Shown here in pieces: positions 35,174-48,215 of a DNA stretch of 64,000 nt. The position numbers were made by a program, and so were the translations under genes. The notes below the pieces were generated by a model. That model saw only the letters and a list, made by a program, of their open reading frames with translations, did no database searches and was not told the origin of the DNA. Numbering within the stretch: position 1 is the first letter of the stretch; each line of letters opens with the position of its first letter. The stretch is from Tillandsia leiboldiana (taxonomy: Eukaryota > Streptophyta > Magnoliopsida > Poales > Bromeliaceae): positions 1,382,815 through 1,446,814 of the forward strand of contig CM055082.1 in the NCBI GenBank assembly GCA_029204045.2, read 5' to 3'.

Positions 35174-38100
35174 CTACACTGCAGTGGTCGTTCGGTGTAT
35201 TCTTTGTGCCTCTTCCAAGTCCTTTAGAAATCTGCATAGTTAACCAGTGGAGTAGATATTAAGGGCCCGTGATTTGACCTTTGATTAAGAATACAGAGCA
35301 AAAATGCAACAATTTCGACTTCAAAATTCTAAAGAAGGATTATATTATAGAGACTACCGGGTGGCCTTTGTACTTTCTTATTTTAAACTATTTTGTATCT
35401 TAGATGGTATACCCTGTATGTATGTTTCTGTAGCAGAAACTGTTATTTTCTGGCAAAACCTGACAAATATTTCTGAAATACAACATGTTACTTGAGGATT
35501 CTAGTCCAAAAGACTGAACTTGTGGGACCTGTTTCGAATGATCTAGAAGTGGGGGGCACCCTTACACTTTTGCCTACATAGATAATGCATATTGATCATT
35601 CTAAGGGAAATTACAGAATGTTTGCTTACCTCTTAGAATTGAGAACAACAGATCCTCCGAGAAAGAAACGAGTTCCGGAGTTCATGGCATTATGAAGAGC
35701 AACTGTACGCGCTTCCTCATAAGTTGTTCCGCCAACAATGAAAATCACTACATCCTGAGGCCTGGATTAAGATGAGCAAAAATATTTCAGATAGTAGAGA
35801 CACTATTAATATAAATAGCTTGGTCCACATAATACTGAAAATGCGTGAAGAGTGTACAACGGTAAATCCTAGGAAAACACATAAACCATGTTCATCAATT
35901 CCTAATATCCTAGGATTTAGCACAAAGAATTGTTCAACTGATCAGGTTCCAATGTTAGTTTCAGATACACTATTTATGTCAACAAATAACAAGGTGACGT
36001 ATACTAACCTGCCCTGTTGAAAGTGATTGCCGACAAAAGGATAGTCGGCATCTCTTAGTCGCCCCTTGACAATCCCCTCCATGGTTTGAAAAAGAAGAGG
36101 TTGATGCTGAGTATAAACATTCTCGACACCCTGTACCGAACAGGAGGTACAACTTTTAGAAATATTTCCTTGCAGAATCACTATTTTAATATAATCCTTA
36201 TATATGCCCCTAGACAGTACAGTTTCCTAGAAAATTCTGTTATAACTTGCTGAGCTAGTCGATTCGAGGAGAGAAGTTACATTCTGTACCAGACATTTCT
36301 TTTAAGAGGGGCATTTTTTGTAAGTACAAGGGTATATACGTATGAAATTAAGTTTTCAAAATTCATTTTTGAAATATTTAGTAGTACATGTAAATTACTG
36401 ATATAATGTGCATTAAATGATCTTAATGAGAATTCTGATTACAAACCTTGAGTCCGCGCGCCATATTACGAGCAATATTTAGGAGATCCCGGTTCCCATA
36501 TAAGTCACCAGTTCGCTTATCAACACCAGCCTGCTTGAGGAGGAACTGAACAAGCTGCACACAAAAAAAATTGAAGCTTATTAGACTTTCAAAAATTAAA
36601 AAAAGAGTAGATGTGTAGATTGAATAAACAAAACCTTAAGATCCTATAAACCAATAGGTGATATCTTATGTGTGAATGTGCCTAGTTGTCTCCTAGTTGG
36701 ATCCCAAAAATCCAACAACAAAAGCGAAAACCTGACTTGCTAATAATAGGTATAAGTGTATGAATCCTTTTTTTTTTTCCTTTGTAGTCTTTAATATCTT
36801 ACTTCTTATAGTCTTCTTGACTTGCTGCACTTGGGAATGATGGATCGACGACCACACACAACCAAGATAAAACTCTAGAAATCGAAGCCTTGGAGAAAAC
36901 ATTAATTGTATTGTGGTTACGGCTTCATGTGTTTTAAAATAAGGTCTACCCTCAACTACATGCATAGAGAGAGAGAAAGACCAAAAGAGACCCTCCCAAA
37001 ACCATGAATATAACATATGGTCCAAAATTGAATTAAATTAGCTTGAGCTACACTTTAAGCAAATTTTACCCTTTAAACCTACCCACTTATCCCACCCTCT
37101 GTTAAAGTCCGTAACGCAGGAATCCACATCAATAACCATATCCATGTGAACAATCATTAATTTAAGCCGCCAGTTTAACCCATCAATGTACGGTAACAAC
37201 CAAAATCGAAACAATTGGAATTGAAAGCTAACAAAATCTCAACAAAAGCATTTTGGGTTAGATACATTACACCTGGCTTATACTTCGCAGATCGTGAAGC
37301 TAGTTTGTTAAAAAGTTGCATCAACTGGACGGGGCTCTCCTTCTCGTAGCGCAAAGCATACAACATAACCAATCTTAAGCGGTCAATATCAGAAACACTT
37401 TCATTGTTCAGCAGATTGGTTACAGCCTGCAGGTAAGTAATAAGTCAGATCTTGGTAAGTATAGAAATCTCATCTTTATCAGAGAAGAGAACTGGCGAGG
37501 TAAAACCCTAACTTATCTTTACTGATGAAATTAATTGACAAAAACAAAAGGAGGGTTTAGCCTCTTATTTTTAAGCACATAGAAACCCTAATACGAGCAG
37601 GAATATTATTTTAATTCAAATCAAATTAATAACTAAAAGTAATCCTTAAAAAAGAAGAAAGTAAAGTAGAAACCCTAATCCGAATAGAAATAGGTTGATT
37701 GTAACACGATGATAGTTAGAATCTCGATGCTTTTACTACTTTTCAACTTTCTTAGATTGTTATGTGAAGATAGTAGAAACCTAGATGCTCGAGAATATCC
37801 AACATCCAATAAATTGAAATAATCCACCTAGCTAAGATACACAATAAGCTTATATTCTTTAGGATCTTCATTGAAGCACTCAGAATAATTGTAAGAGCAA
37901 TTGCAATGCAACTTCCCCATGGGTATACTTGGCATGTAATTCTTCTTGACATAGTCAATAGTCCTGTGCTACAATTCAACAGCAATTCACTCAGCTTGTG
38001 CTTACTTGAAATTGCCAATATTTCTAATCATAAAGCAAGGAAGGGATCTAGCATGTATTGTTTTCTTGTTTTGCAGAAAAAACGTGCCTAACGATCAAAG

Positions 38101-39426
38101 CAGTTAATCAAATGCAATAATAATAACTGTGAAATGAATTTGGTGGTTATGCAGAATATATGACAAATAAGGTACAAAATCCATTCAATAAACAATAATA
38201 GGAAAAGAGCAGCCCTAATATATTAAAATGCAATAAATTCTGTAAAACTTGTAGCATGACAAACAACGTGAAATGAGCATGTAAAATACCTCAAAGGCTG
38301 CTGCTTGTCCACTGTTACATGCAAGCTCTTGCTCTGTTTGAGAGACTAACATAAGCTTCCGTTCTTCAACAATTCTGCTCATTTCTGTGACCATTGTCAC
38401 ATGCTTTGATACATTTCCATGCATCTTTCGGTAATCTGGATAGTTATTAACAAATTTTGCCATATCCTCTGCAGCAATGACAAATACAAAATTGACTTAA
38501 GTGACTAGAACTTTTCCACAATTTCAGTAGAATCAAATTTTTGAGAGTGGTAAATTAGGGCCCGTTTAGACAGCCTGGAGCATCTACAGAATGTTGTTAA
38601 GTAAAGATATTTGATGAAGCACGAACAACTTCGTTCAAAGCTCACATCAAAAGCAGGTGTTTCAAGATTAGAGCTTCTGCTTTTAGAGCGTGTAAGCTCA
38701 TTGCAGTTTCTCACTATAGCAAAAGGTCCAGAGAAGTTGTTCAAGAAGCCATGCCAAAAAGACACTTAGGAAGCATGATACAGATTGAAATAGTGACATA
38801 GATTTCCCTTATACACGTCAAAGAGCTGACTTGAATGTACCTATCGTCTGAATGTTCTGGTTACTCTTCGCAATTTGTTGAAATTCATCTACCATTCTCT
38901 TAATATTCATTCCAAGATCTCCAAAATTTTCAAGCATGTTGGCTTTAAAAAACTCATCTTGTTCTGTTGACAGAACAACCTCCTGCATCAGCAAACCCAA
39001 AGTTAGTGCTTCAATAATAAGAAGATATTCAAGTGTTGTATAAAAGCAAGTAGGTAGGATGGCATATTTAATTTCAGCAACCTGCTGGTCTTTGGGAACA
39101 TTGCCAATATTCCTTAGATCTACTTTGTTATCTTGAATCCCCATAAGTTCATGAACCATTGCCTGCAAATAGCCAACAGAAGAAAATATTACGATGATAT
39201 TAGCTACAATAAGAAACTAAAATGTGCAGGTGCTCCCGGGAGTACTTGATATGTCCATTGATTCATCAATGGGGTAACAGGGTCATCTCTCCTATCAATT
39301 ACTAGCAACAGTGGAGAGATCTCCGTACGCCTGAAATCGAAAAGACCGCTTTCCTGCTCATACATAAGCTTCTGCAAAACTTGAATGAAATACATGTTAA
39401 ATACAACTTCCAGTTTCAACATACAA

Positions 39427-39515
<89 letters not shown>

Positions 39516-41861
39516 TAGGGCTTATATACTTTCAAAAGTACAAGCCCAACTATGCTGGTGAATTTTTTACTATTGGATTTGCATTGAGATTTGTGCTATT
39601 GTAAAGCCAACTAAAGAGAAAAAGAAAAAATACAATAGCACAAATCTCAATGCAAATCCAATGGTAAAAAAATCACAAGCATAGTTGGGTTTGGGCTTGT
39701 GCTTCTAAAAGCATATATAGAGTAGAGCTTATATACTTTTAAAAGCACAAGCCCAAGCCCAACTATGCTTGTGAATTTTTTACCATTAGATTTACATTGA
39801 GATTTGTGCTATTGTAAAGTCAACTAAAGATAGAGAAAGAGAAAGTACAATACCACAGATCTCAACACAAATCCAATAGTAAAAAATTCACAAGTATAAT
39901 TGGGCTTATACTTTTAAAAGTATATAAGCTCTACTCTACTCTATATATATATATATCCTTGTAAATCTGAATGTTCATATGTCTCGAAAGTGCATTTTCT
40001 TACAAATGTACCCTTATCTTAGGTTGGGGAGTCATCCAATTGATGACGTTTAGTCGGCTCTATTAGAAAATAATCTATGAAGAGGAGCATTTCTGTAATA
40101 ACAAGAGTATGCATTAAAGAAATTATGTTTTTAAAGAGCATAATTGAAAATTTGCAAGGATATATCTAAAATAGATAACCTTTTTATGGGTAAATATTGC
40201 AAAGATGTCTTTCTATTATAGATGATAGATAGTTGACCCAATCACCACCCTTTACACAATCACCACCCTAAAAGGGAAGCTTGCTTTGCATCATTGACAA
40301 ATATAGCATACGCGCACGATATTGCATTAAAGTAATACTTCACTCACAGCAGATTCTTGAGCAATCCTTTTAGCAATCTCTGACGTGCGTTGATATCGAA
40401 TGACAGGGCGGCGTTTTAGGGCTAAGAATACTGCAGCGATTCCATCAACTGCTCGATCACAGAAGCTCTGTGAGCTTGGGGGATCCGCTACTGTAGGGAG
40501 CATGTATATGTGGTTCATGTTCATATTCAAAGTGAAGTGGTAAGGATCAATGGCACAAAAATCAGCATAGAACTCCTGCAAAGTTTAAAAGCATGTATAA
40601 AAGAAAGTGCCATCATGACAGTTTCAAAATGAAGCATACCAAAATTTGAACTTTTAGGGCTTTCAAACAGCTGAGATTTCAAGGATGTTCAAACTTGACT
40701 TACCTAAGTTCTATTGTTAACACACTACATGAAATTCATATGGGACACACACAATACTTTTTTATGATTTTTATAGGACACGAAAATAAAACTTAAATAA
40801 GCAAAACGTAAATCAGAACAACAACTAAAGCACATAACTGAGCAGAATGAACACCTAGAGGAGAGGCAACAAAAGAAACTTACTTGAACTTGCTGAACAA
40901 CCTCCTGTTCATCCGAATCAGCAAGTACTTGAATTTGAGGAATCTTCAAAATGTTGGAGAAAACTTCAAGACGGAAAAATCAATTATAACCTCATAGAAC
41001 ATAGTTGCTTGATACAAAATGACATACAAAGCATCGGTAGCATACATAAGTGATATTCTGCAAATCTCGGAGTCGCCAATTGGCGCCGTAGCTTCTGAAT
41101 GTTCTCTGATGTTGGGCGAAGGAAATAAACTGCTTTGAGATGCGCCATTGATTCTTTTGACATGTTATCCACCGTTTCCACCAGAAAGACCTCCTTCCTA
41201 AGTAAATCCGATTGGCTATATACAACACTTACACTACTGACCTGCATGGCCATCGAAAAATTCCAAATGTGATCAGAAAATCAAAAGGGCCTTCTAATAT
41301 GAGTATCATTTTTAATAATAAACCCTTTTGACGATCTTTGATCTACAAAATGTTACATAGATTTCACTTTCTTCTGCAATTCTGCCTTTAAGATTATAGA
41401 TTATACAGAAGTAAATTCCAGAAAATGCTTAACAAACTCATTCCAAATCGAACAATTCCTCATGCAACCAGAAAATCGGAAGTTGCATCTAAATACTAGA
41501 TTTCACTTCGATTTGAAAAAAAATAAAAAATAAAGGGGCAATATACATTTCACTTTCTTCTTCAATTTCGCGTTCAAGTTTATAAACTCCTACACAAGAG
41601 ATCACACGACGACGACTAACACAGTCATTTAACATCGAACAAGTTCGAGATTGCAACACATCCACATGCGATCTCAAAGCTCCATTTCACCGGGTGAGAT
41701 CTAGAGCAATGCATAAGAACTAGGGTTTACAAAAATTCTCAAAGGGGAAGACATCGCAGCGAAATCGTTACCGTTTGGGGATCGAGGATGAGGACCTTCA
41801 TGCCGGAGATGTCCTGCAGCATCCGATCGATGTAGTCTCGCACCAGCGGGATCAGCACCAT
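35174..41861 (-). CDS. VPS45: Vacuolar protein sorting-associated protein 45 (Sec1/Munc18 family)
   Basis: SM protein that binds syntaxins of the trans-Golgi network (SYP41/42 in Arabidopsis) and promotes SNARE assembly for vacuolar traffic. Minus-strand exons in order: 41861-41772, 41241-41046, 40963-40884, 40575-40348, 39371-39246, 39162-39082, 38982-38841, 38468-38290, 37426-37271, 36554-36447, 36130-36009, 35761-35630, 35231-35174. They join in frame to 565 residues; Arabidopsis VPS45 is 569. Diagnostic stretches are RDYIDRMLQDISGMKVLILD (N terminus), HLKAVYFLRPTSENIQKLR (domain 1), LLLVIDRRDDPVTPLMNQWT (domain 2/3a), SKHVTMVTEMSRIVEERKL and KRFLKDLEEAQRI-type text near the C terminus. 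The protein ends RTTTAV. Intron 4 holds hairpin MITEs and intron 7 a MITE of a family also seen in the clathrin introns. No truncation or frameshift. Confidence 0.96.
39428..39955. repeat. (TA)n/(GA)n tract and two hairpin MITEs in VPS45 intron 4
   Basis: (TA)n at about 39430-39490 passes into (GA)n, then two self-complementary units (about 39515-39725 and 39720-39945). Both have arms with GCTTATATACTTTTAAAAG and a core ATTGAGATTTGTGCTATTGTA opposed by its inverse. The same family appears in JOX intron 1 (about 56966-57185) and intron 2 (about 59387-59605). Confidence 0.7.
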
Positions 41862-41886
41862 GGTCGTAGGACTGACCCAAATCCGA

Positions 41887-41900
41887 TTAGGGTTAGGGTT
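41887..41900 (-). promoter_or_regulatory. Double telo-box upstream of VPS45 start
   Basis: TTAGGGTTAGGGTT on the plus strand reads AACCCTAACCCTAA on the VPS45 strand, 26-39 bases before the ATG, so it is in or beside the leader. Telo-boxes are common near the start sites of housekeeping plant genes. Confidence 0.5.
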
Positions 41901-42363
41901 TTCGAGGATCGTCGGTGGCGGGGTGAGATGGAGAAAGGTTATTATCAGGATCAACAACAACAAGCGAGCAACTGATGAATCGAATCGAAGCGAAGCGAAG
42001 CGGAGACGACGATTTCAGGTCAATTTTGCGGAAATGTCCACTTATTTTTTTTATTTTACAATTTTTATCTTTTACTTCTTTTTGCACCTTAAGGGCCTAA
42101 GTTTTGGTAATCTTATACAGAGTGTTTGACTAATTTAAAAATAAAAAAAATTACTGTAACGTGAAGCTAACTTTTTTAAAAAAAATATTTTAAAATAGGA
42201 GTGTTTGATTAAAAATTTATGATAAAAACAAATTTTCTTAAAATATATAAATTTTCTAGCCGCAACTTAGAGATTTTCAAAACTTTTGTAGTAATGTAAT
42301 GCTAAATTAAAATTTGTACAATTCAAAAATGAAAAGTGTTTAATTAAAACTTAAAATAAAAAT

Positions 42364-42435
42364 TGCGTTTGCCGGGAGTCGAACCCGGGTCTATTGCTTG
42401 GAAGGCAATTATCCTAACCGTTGGACTACAAACGC
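42364..42435 (-). tRNA. tRNA-Gly (anticodon UCC), second copy
   Basis: All 72 bases match the gene at 9063-9134: anticodon loop CTTCCAA, acceptor GCGTTTG/CAAACGC, discriminator A, followed by TTTTT. Flanks outside the gene differ, apart from the A-rich bases next to the 3' end. Confidence 0.96.
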
Positions 42436-43869
42436 ACAACACACTAAATTCTTGCTTCTATATGTACTAAACAAATTATAATTTGCATTAAGACCCTTTT
42501 TAAATTTCACAAAGATCCTTGGAAACATTTTGTATTAGCATTAAATACTTTCTCGGTGATACACTAGTGTTGGTTTGGACATTGTGTACTTTGAAGGGCT
42601 TTTTTTTTATTTTTAGATATACTGTCTAAAAATTTTTATAAAACTATATATTCACGTGTAGATATTTCAAAAGTCACAACTGTCCCTATCCTTATCCATT
42701 TTAGAATTTTAATATTAAAAATTAAAAATTAATAAAATTAGTGAAAAAATATTGATCATTCTCTCTTGTTATTATATTCCTAACTCAAATGTTTGTCAGC
42801 AATATTATTTACACAAAAAACCTCTCTCGCTGTGCAACTCCACTTCCTAACACAAGGACATGTCGGTTCCCGCTACAGCAGCTAAATTATTATTTACGAA
42901 TCCGATTCTTTTCTAAAACACGCGTGAATACTTGACGCTACATGCCAGAGTGCGAAAAGCAGTATGAAAACTAACCTATAATACGCAAAATAATACGCGG
43001 TGCATATCGCTTTGGATTTTGGATGGTGCTCCTTAAATCCACATGGTGCATGGACCCATCTCCCATACTTGTGCCCTAAAAGAAAGAGCACCTCACTCAT
43101 GGTTTCAATGTTATTTTTCCATGTGTGGATTGGAGGAGGACAAAGGATGTGAATGGCCTCTTGCCCATGACTAATGCAAATTTTCTCTCCAAGTGGAGAC
43201 AAACACCTTTATTGGATGCCATAAATACTTAGCCTTGGATGGGTTGTTTGTGGGCCTTTGTGGTGTGGCCTATTAAGAGCAATGTGATAAAAAGTGAGAT
43301 GACTCATTCAAGCTCCACCCCCTGAATCCATAGATGGCCACAAAGGGGAGAGCTAGCTACCAAAATCATGTCAAAAAGTTATGTGATGCCTATATACACT
43401 AGAAAATTTGTTGGCTATTTAATATTTATGTTGAAGTTCAATATATAGGTCAAAAAGAAGGGCTTATTAAGAAATTACATGTGGTGGAGGCTAGCTCTAT
43501 CATTGTTGTATATCCTGTTTTTATTACATCAAACTAATAATTGTTTAAAAAAAAAATAAACTCTCAAAAAACGATAATTTTAATATTTATATTCAGCACT
43601 CTCCTTCATGTTTGGACTCGAAACAACTTTATAAGCTTAAAACGTTGACTTAATTTAAACGGAAGAAAATAAAATAAGACTAAAAAAGTAAATTACATAA
43701 AAATAAAAAATATATATTTTTTCTAGTATGACAATACAGTATGGGAGCCAACTCTAAACTTCTTCGTCCCGTGAGATTGTGTGTTTAATTTTTAATTTTT
43801 ATATTTTTTTATATCTACGAGTGTCAATATATTCTACATGTCTTTCATATTTTTTAAGAAAATATTTTA
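42436..43869. other. Gene-poor spacer
   Basis: No gene that I can support. Part of it (about 42890-43340) has more balanced base composition than its surroundings but only short unrecognised ORFs; 43540-43860 is AT-rich. It could hold an unrecognised non-coding transcript. Confidence 0.35.
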
Positions 43870-44032
43870 TTACATCCCCAAGTGGAATGTATATCTTACA
43901 CCCCATTCATCTAAGGATGAATGAATTTTACCAGTCACTTCGAAGTGACCGATAAATTAGTCGTCATCCTTGAATGGGATGGAATGTGTGATGTACACCT
44001 CATATGGGGTGTACAAGTAGTATTGCCTTATT
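43870..44032. mobile_element. GTACACC-type MITE
   Basis: A 163-bp unit from CATCCCCAAGTGGAATGTAT to GGGGTGTACAAGTAGTATTG with complementary ends and the inner palindrome GTCACTTCGAAGTGAC. It belongs to the family of 47148-47319 and the host element at 15609-16625. Confidence 0.65.
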
Positions 44033-44153
44033 TTTTATATATGTGAGTGCTAGTACTATTCTTGTAGCTAGCTAATTTGAAAATGCAATCCAAACCGTTA
44101 CGGTTTTAATCGATTCAACAAATTGAGACTTACGATTTTGATAGAGCCTTTAG

Positions 44154-46350
44154 GTAGCGTTTGGATGTGGCTTAAACCTGGTTTAGTTATACCAGGTATA
44201 GGTATAAAGTAAGGGATAAACCTGGTTTAAACCTAAAATGTGTTTGGATGTGAATGAGGCTTAAACCTGGTTTAAACCTGGTATAAGAAAATAGGTGTTT
44301 GGATTGGTAATGATGAATAAGAGGTATAAAGTTGACTTTTTTGTTTAATGACGATGTGACCTTTACTTTTATGTATATTATAAATTTGATAATTAAAGAA
44401 TGTATTAGAATATTTTAAGTAGGAGTAAAAATTTTAATTTTTAAATTTATATAAATTTTACAAAAATTATAAAAAAATTATATAAATTTTACAATTTTAA
44501 AATTAATATTATTTTTTAAAATTATAAATTTATAAATATATATAATATAATTAAATATAAATATATTCATAATTTTAATAAAATATAAATATATATAAAT
44601 TTATAAAATATAAAAAATTAATTTTAAATAATTTATAAATTTATAATTTAAATATTTTTTAAAATTTAAATATTCTAATTAAAAAAATTAAGTAAAATTT
44701 AAATATTTTAATTAAAATTTAAATATTTTATGTAGGAGTATTAAAATTTAAATATTTTAATTAAAATTTAAATATTTTAATTAAAATTTAAATATTTTAA
44801 ATAATTTTAATTAAAAATTATAAAAATATTGAATAAATTTTAAAATTAATAATTTTTAAAAATAAAATAAAATTTTTAGATTTATTAAAATATAAAAATA
44901 AAAAAAATTAAAATTTATAAAATTTAAAATTTAAATATTTAAAATTTAAATATTTAAAATTTAAATTTAAAATTTAAATATTTTTTATAATTAAATTTTT
45001 TTATTAAAAATAAAAAATAAAAAATCCTGAAGCTAAAAGAAAAAAAAAAAACGAAAAAAACAAAGAAAAAAAAAAGAAAAAAAAAAGGAAAAGCCTTTCC
45101 CAAGGCACTGCCAGTGCCTTGGGAAAGGAGAGAGAGAGAGAGAGAGAGAGGGAGGGGAGAAGGGGGTAATACCTGGGTGGGTTTAAACCAACGGGGATAT
45201 CCCCATGCAATAATGAGGGATATCCCCGTTTGGGGGGGATATCCCCAAACGGGGATATCCCCAAACCGTTTGGCTTTGTTTGGTTTGGGTACAAAGGGGG
45301 ATATCCCCTCCTTTGTACCCAAACACTATTGAACAAAGGGAGAACTATTAGGTACAGTAGTTCCAGTACAAACAGAATAAGCTGGAATAACAGTTCTTAC
45401 CCATTATTTTATAAATTTGTTTTTTACCAAATTACCCCTCCTCCCCTCCTTTCTCTTTTTTCAATACACTCTCATCATCACAAATCCCTCTCTCCCCTCT
45501 CTCTCTCTTCTTCCCAATACACTCATCATCACAAATTTCTCTATCCTCTCTCTTTTTTTCTTTTTCCCAATACACTCTCATCATCACAAATCTCTCTCTC
45601 TCCTCTCTCTTTTTAATTTAATTGGATATTAAATTAAATATTATTTTCAAAATTTTAGAAATTTTATTTTGATTTTGATTTTATCATAATTTTTGTAAGA
45701 CTTTAAATTTTGAAATTTTATATTCGAAATTTTAACTTTAATTTAAACAAATAAAATGTTAAATTAAATATTATTTTCATAAAATATAATTTGAAATTTA
45801 ATTTTGATTTTGATTATAATTTTGATTTTGATTTTGATTTTAATTTTATCTTAATTTTTGTAAGGCTTTAATCCATTAATTAAAACGAAGAAAGTAAAAG
45901 TTATTATTTGAAAATTAAAAAATTTTATGTTTAAAATTTATAATTTAAAATTAATATTATATAATTTTAAATTTTAAAATTTAAATGTTGAAATTTTATA
46001 TTTAAAATTTTAAATTTAATTTGAGAAAAAAAATATTAAATTAAATATTATTTTTAAAAAATATAATTTGATTATGATTTCGATTTTATCTTAATTTTTT
46101 TAAAGCTTTAATTCATTAATTAAAACGAACTAATTAGATTTTAACAACTTTTATCACATATTAAATTTTGAGGGTAAAAAAGTAATTTACACAACTTAAC
46201 CTCTTTATTCCTCTTATTCTTCATTATCATACCAAATACAAAATCTCTTATCCCTAGAACCATCCCAAACACTTTTTTATTCTTGTTCCGTACTTTATAC
46301 TTATACCTGGTACTACTAATTCTCACTAATCCCCGAACCAAACGATACCT
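44154..46350. mobile_element. Nested PIF/Tourist-like element with AT-rich interior
   Basis: Left end AGGTAGCGTTTGGATG and right end CGAACCAAACGATACCT are inverted repeats (AGGTANCGTTTGG). Such GTTTGG ends are typical of PIF/Harbinger (Tourist) elements. The interior is extremely AT-rich (44400-45010 is made of AAATTTAAATATTT words). It is interrupted by a segment at about 45100-45330 with the GGGGATATCCCC array and its own GTTTGG-type ends, and contains pyrimidine-rich repeats CACTCTCATCATCACAAATC (about 45465-45600). No transposase is seen, and the exact target duplication is unclear. Confidence 0.5.
45193..45308. repeat. Cluster of GGGGATATCCCC palindromes
   Basis: Five copies of (G)GGGATATCCCC centred on GATATC lie at 45193-45204, 45217-45227, 45235-45246, 45251-45262 and 45297-45308. 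A longer version, G6-ATAT-C6, lies at 46362-46377. Confidence 0.9.
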
Positions 46351-46377
46351 TTGGGTATAAAGGGGGGATATCCCCCC

Positions 46378-47128
46378 TTTATACCCAATCCAAACAGAGT
46401 GTTAGTGTGCATACATGTAGTTCACCGTGGTGTCCTTCATCACCTGGGCCGATCTCATATAACGGAGTAAAAGTGAGGCGTGAACAACTGTTACTATAAC
46501 TCTACGGCACGAGCAAATGGAATATTTCGACGACAGTGATCCCCCCTCTCGTCACGGGGAGGCTCCGATAGCAGAAGTCTTTGCGAATGATTGACGCAAA
46601 ATACAAAAAAAAAAAAAAAAAAAAAAAAAAAGGAAAAGAAACAAAGAAAAGAACATGCAGGGTGATAATTAATATACATAGTGTTTAACATGTGCTTAAT
46701 TAAGTCATCTCAAATGTTAGGAGAGTGCTATTGGTAGTCAAGGAAAGGAACCTGCAGTGACAAATATTCCACATCATGACCCTGACCTTAATCTCTATGA
46801 ATGAAAGAAGAGAAAAGGAGTATATAATTCCACATGCCTCCTGCTGCTTCAAATGCTTGCTTTGATCCAGCTTTTTCATTATTTTTAGAACTCTGGACTT
46901 TCTTCCTTCCGTACTATTTGTTGCAGAACTATTACTATAATAATATTATATTATAGTAATATTTTTAAATATTTTTAAAATTTTTAAAAAATATTACTAG
47001 CAAAAATAACGATAATTTTTATTAATATCGCTGTATGTGCAGTCGTTAGGGTGTATAGCGACACATTATTATAATGTGTTCTAAAAATATATCTCTATAA
47101 CATAATTTTGGATATAGATGGAATATAA
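46378..47128. other. Spacer with long A-run and a decayed CACTA-type MITE
   Basis: 46403-46600 is unique sequence with no recognised gene. A run of about 27 A follows at 46604-46631. From about 46930 there is a decayed GTGTATAGCGACAC-type MITE relative. Confidence 0.4.
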
Positions 47129-47573
47129 CACTACAATAAAACTATACGAGCAATGCTACATGTACACCCCGAAGGGGTGTACATCATACACCTCCACCAT
47201 TTTAATGGTGGCGATATTTTTTACGGGTCACATCAAGTGACCCATCATCACACCCCCACCCTTAGATGGGTGGGGTGTATGATGTACACCCCGAAAGGGG
47301 TGTACACATAGCATTTTCCATATCCAAAAGTATTTTGGATAACACTTTTAAGTGTTCTTAAAATTTTAAAAAAATATTGTTGGAAAAAATACCGACACTT
47401 GTTATTAGTATCGTTATATGTGCAGTCGCTAGGGTGTATAGCGACATATTACTGTTATGTGTCTTAAAAATATGTTTCTATAACCTAATTTTGAATATAG
47501 ATGGAATATAAATAGGACAATTGTAAAAAAATGTCACAAAAATATATCGTTATAATCTAATTTTGTTGTAGTA
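47129..47573. mobile_element. CACTA-type MITE interrupted by another MITE
   Basis: Starts CACTACAATAAAA and ends TTTTGTTGTAGTA, with 3-bp TAA duplications at 47126-47128 and 47574-47576. Same family as 20088-20336 (shared GGGTGTATAGCGACA). The 172-bp element at 47148-47319 sits inside it. Confidence 0.7.
47148..47319. mobile_element. GTACACC-type MITE, nested
   Basis: 172 bp from GAGCAATGCTACATGTACAC to GTGTACACATAGCATTTTCC, with complementary ends, two inner palindromes (CCGAAGGGGTGTAC, CCACCATTTTAATGGTGG) and TCACATCAAGTGA. It differs from 54483-54654 at three positions by eye. Confidence 0.8.
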
Positions 47574-48134
47574 TAAATAGAATACTTATATAAAAATATT
47601 ATAAAAATATATTCTATAATTTAATTTTGTTGTAGTGTAAAAGAATCAAATCAAATTGTCGAACTCGAAAGGATAGAGATTTTTGGATTTGTGGTTTATA
47701 TATTGTTATGAAAGTTAAACAATTGATGAGTAGTTATTATGCGGGTACCTTTCTTAAGAAATAAACACGTGTTTATATGACTTTTTGATCGTATTAATTA
47801 ATTAGTGTAAGCACTTACGGTAGAAGACTGGCGACAGTTAATCAAAAATATGTTCCTATAAATAAAATACTTATAAAAAAATATTATAAAAATATATTTT
47901 TATAATCTAATTTTGTTGTAGTGTAAAAAAATCAAATCAAGCTATCAAACTCGAAAGGATAGAAAGTTTTGAGTTTCTGGTTTATATATTATTTTAAAAG
48001 TTAAACAATTGATGAGTAATTATTATGCGGGTATCTTTCTTAAGAAATAAACACGTGTTTATGACTTTTTGATCGTATTTAATTAGTGTAAGCATTTACG
48101 GTAGGAGACTGGCGACAGTTAATCAATAAAAAAT
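47573..48134. repeat. Direct tandem duplication, about 285-bp unit
   Basis: Copy 1 (47573-47857) and copy 2 (47858-48134) align throughout. Each contains the 16-base palindrome ATAAACACGTGTTTAT (47761-47776 and 48047-48062), centred on a G-box CACGTG, and ends near CTGGCGACAGTTAATCAA. Confidence 0.8.
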
Positions 48135-48215
48135 CTAAATTAAGTACTCGATATCATATTTAGCAATCAAAGGAAAACAAAAAATAATTATATGTAAACG
48201 AACAAAAATAATATT

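Noticed and set aside
42894..43202. 102-residue minus-strand ORF
   Set aside because: No recognisable domain, splice context or promoter.
46403..46631. Possible SINE ending in a long A-run
   Set aside because: The A-run is striking, but I could not find convincing Pol III A and B boxes or flanking target duplications.
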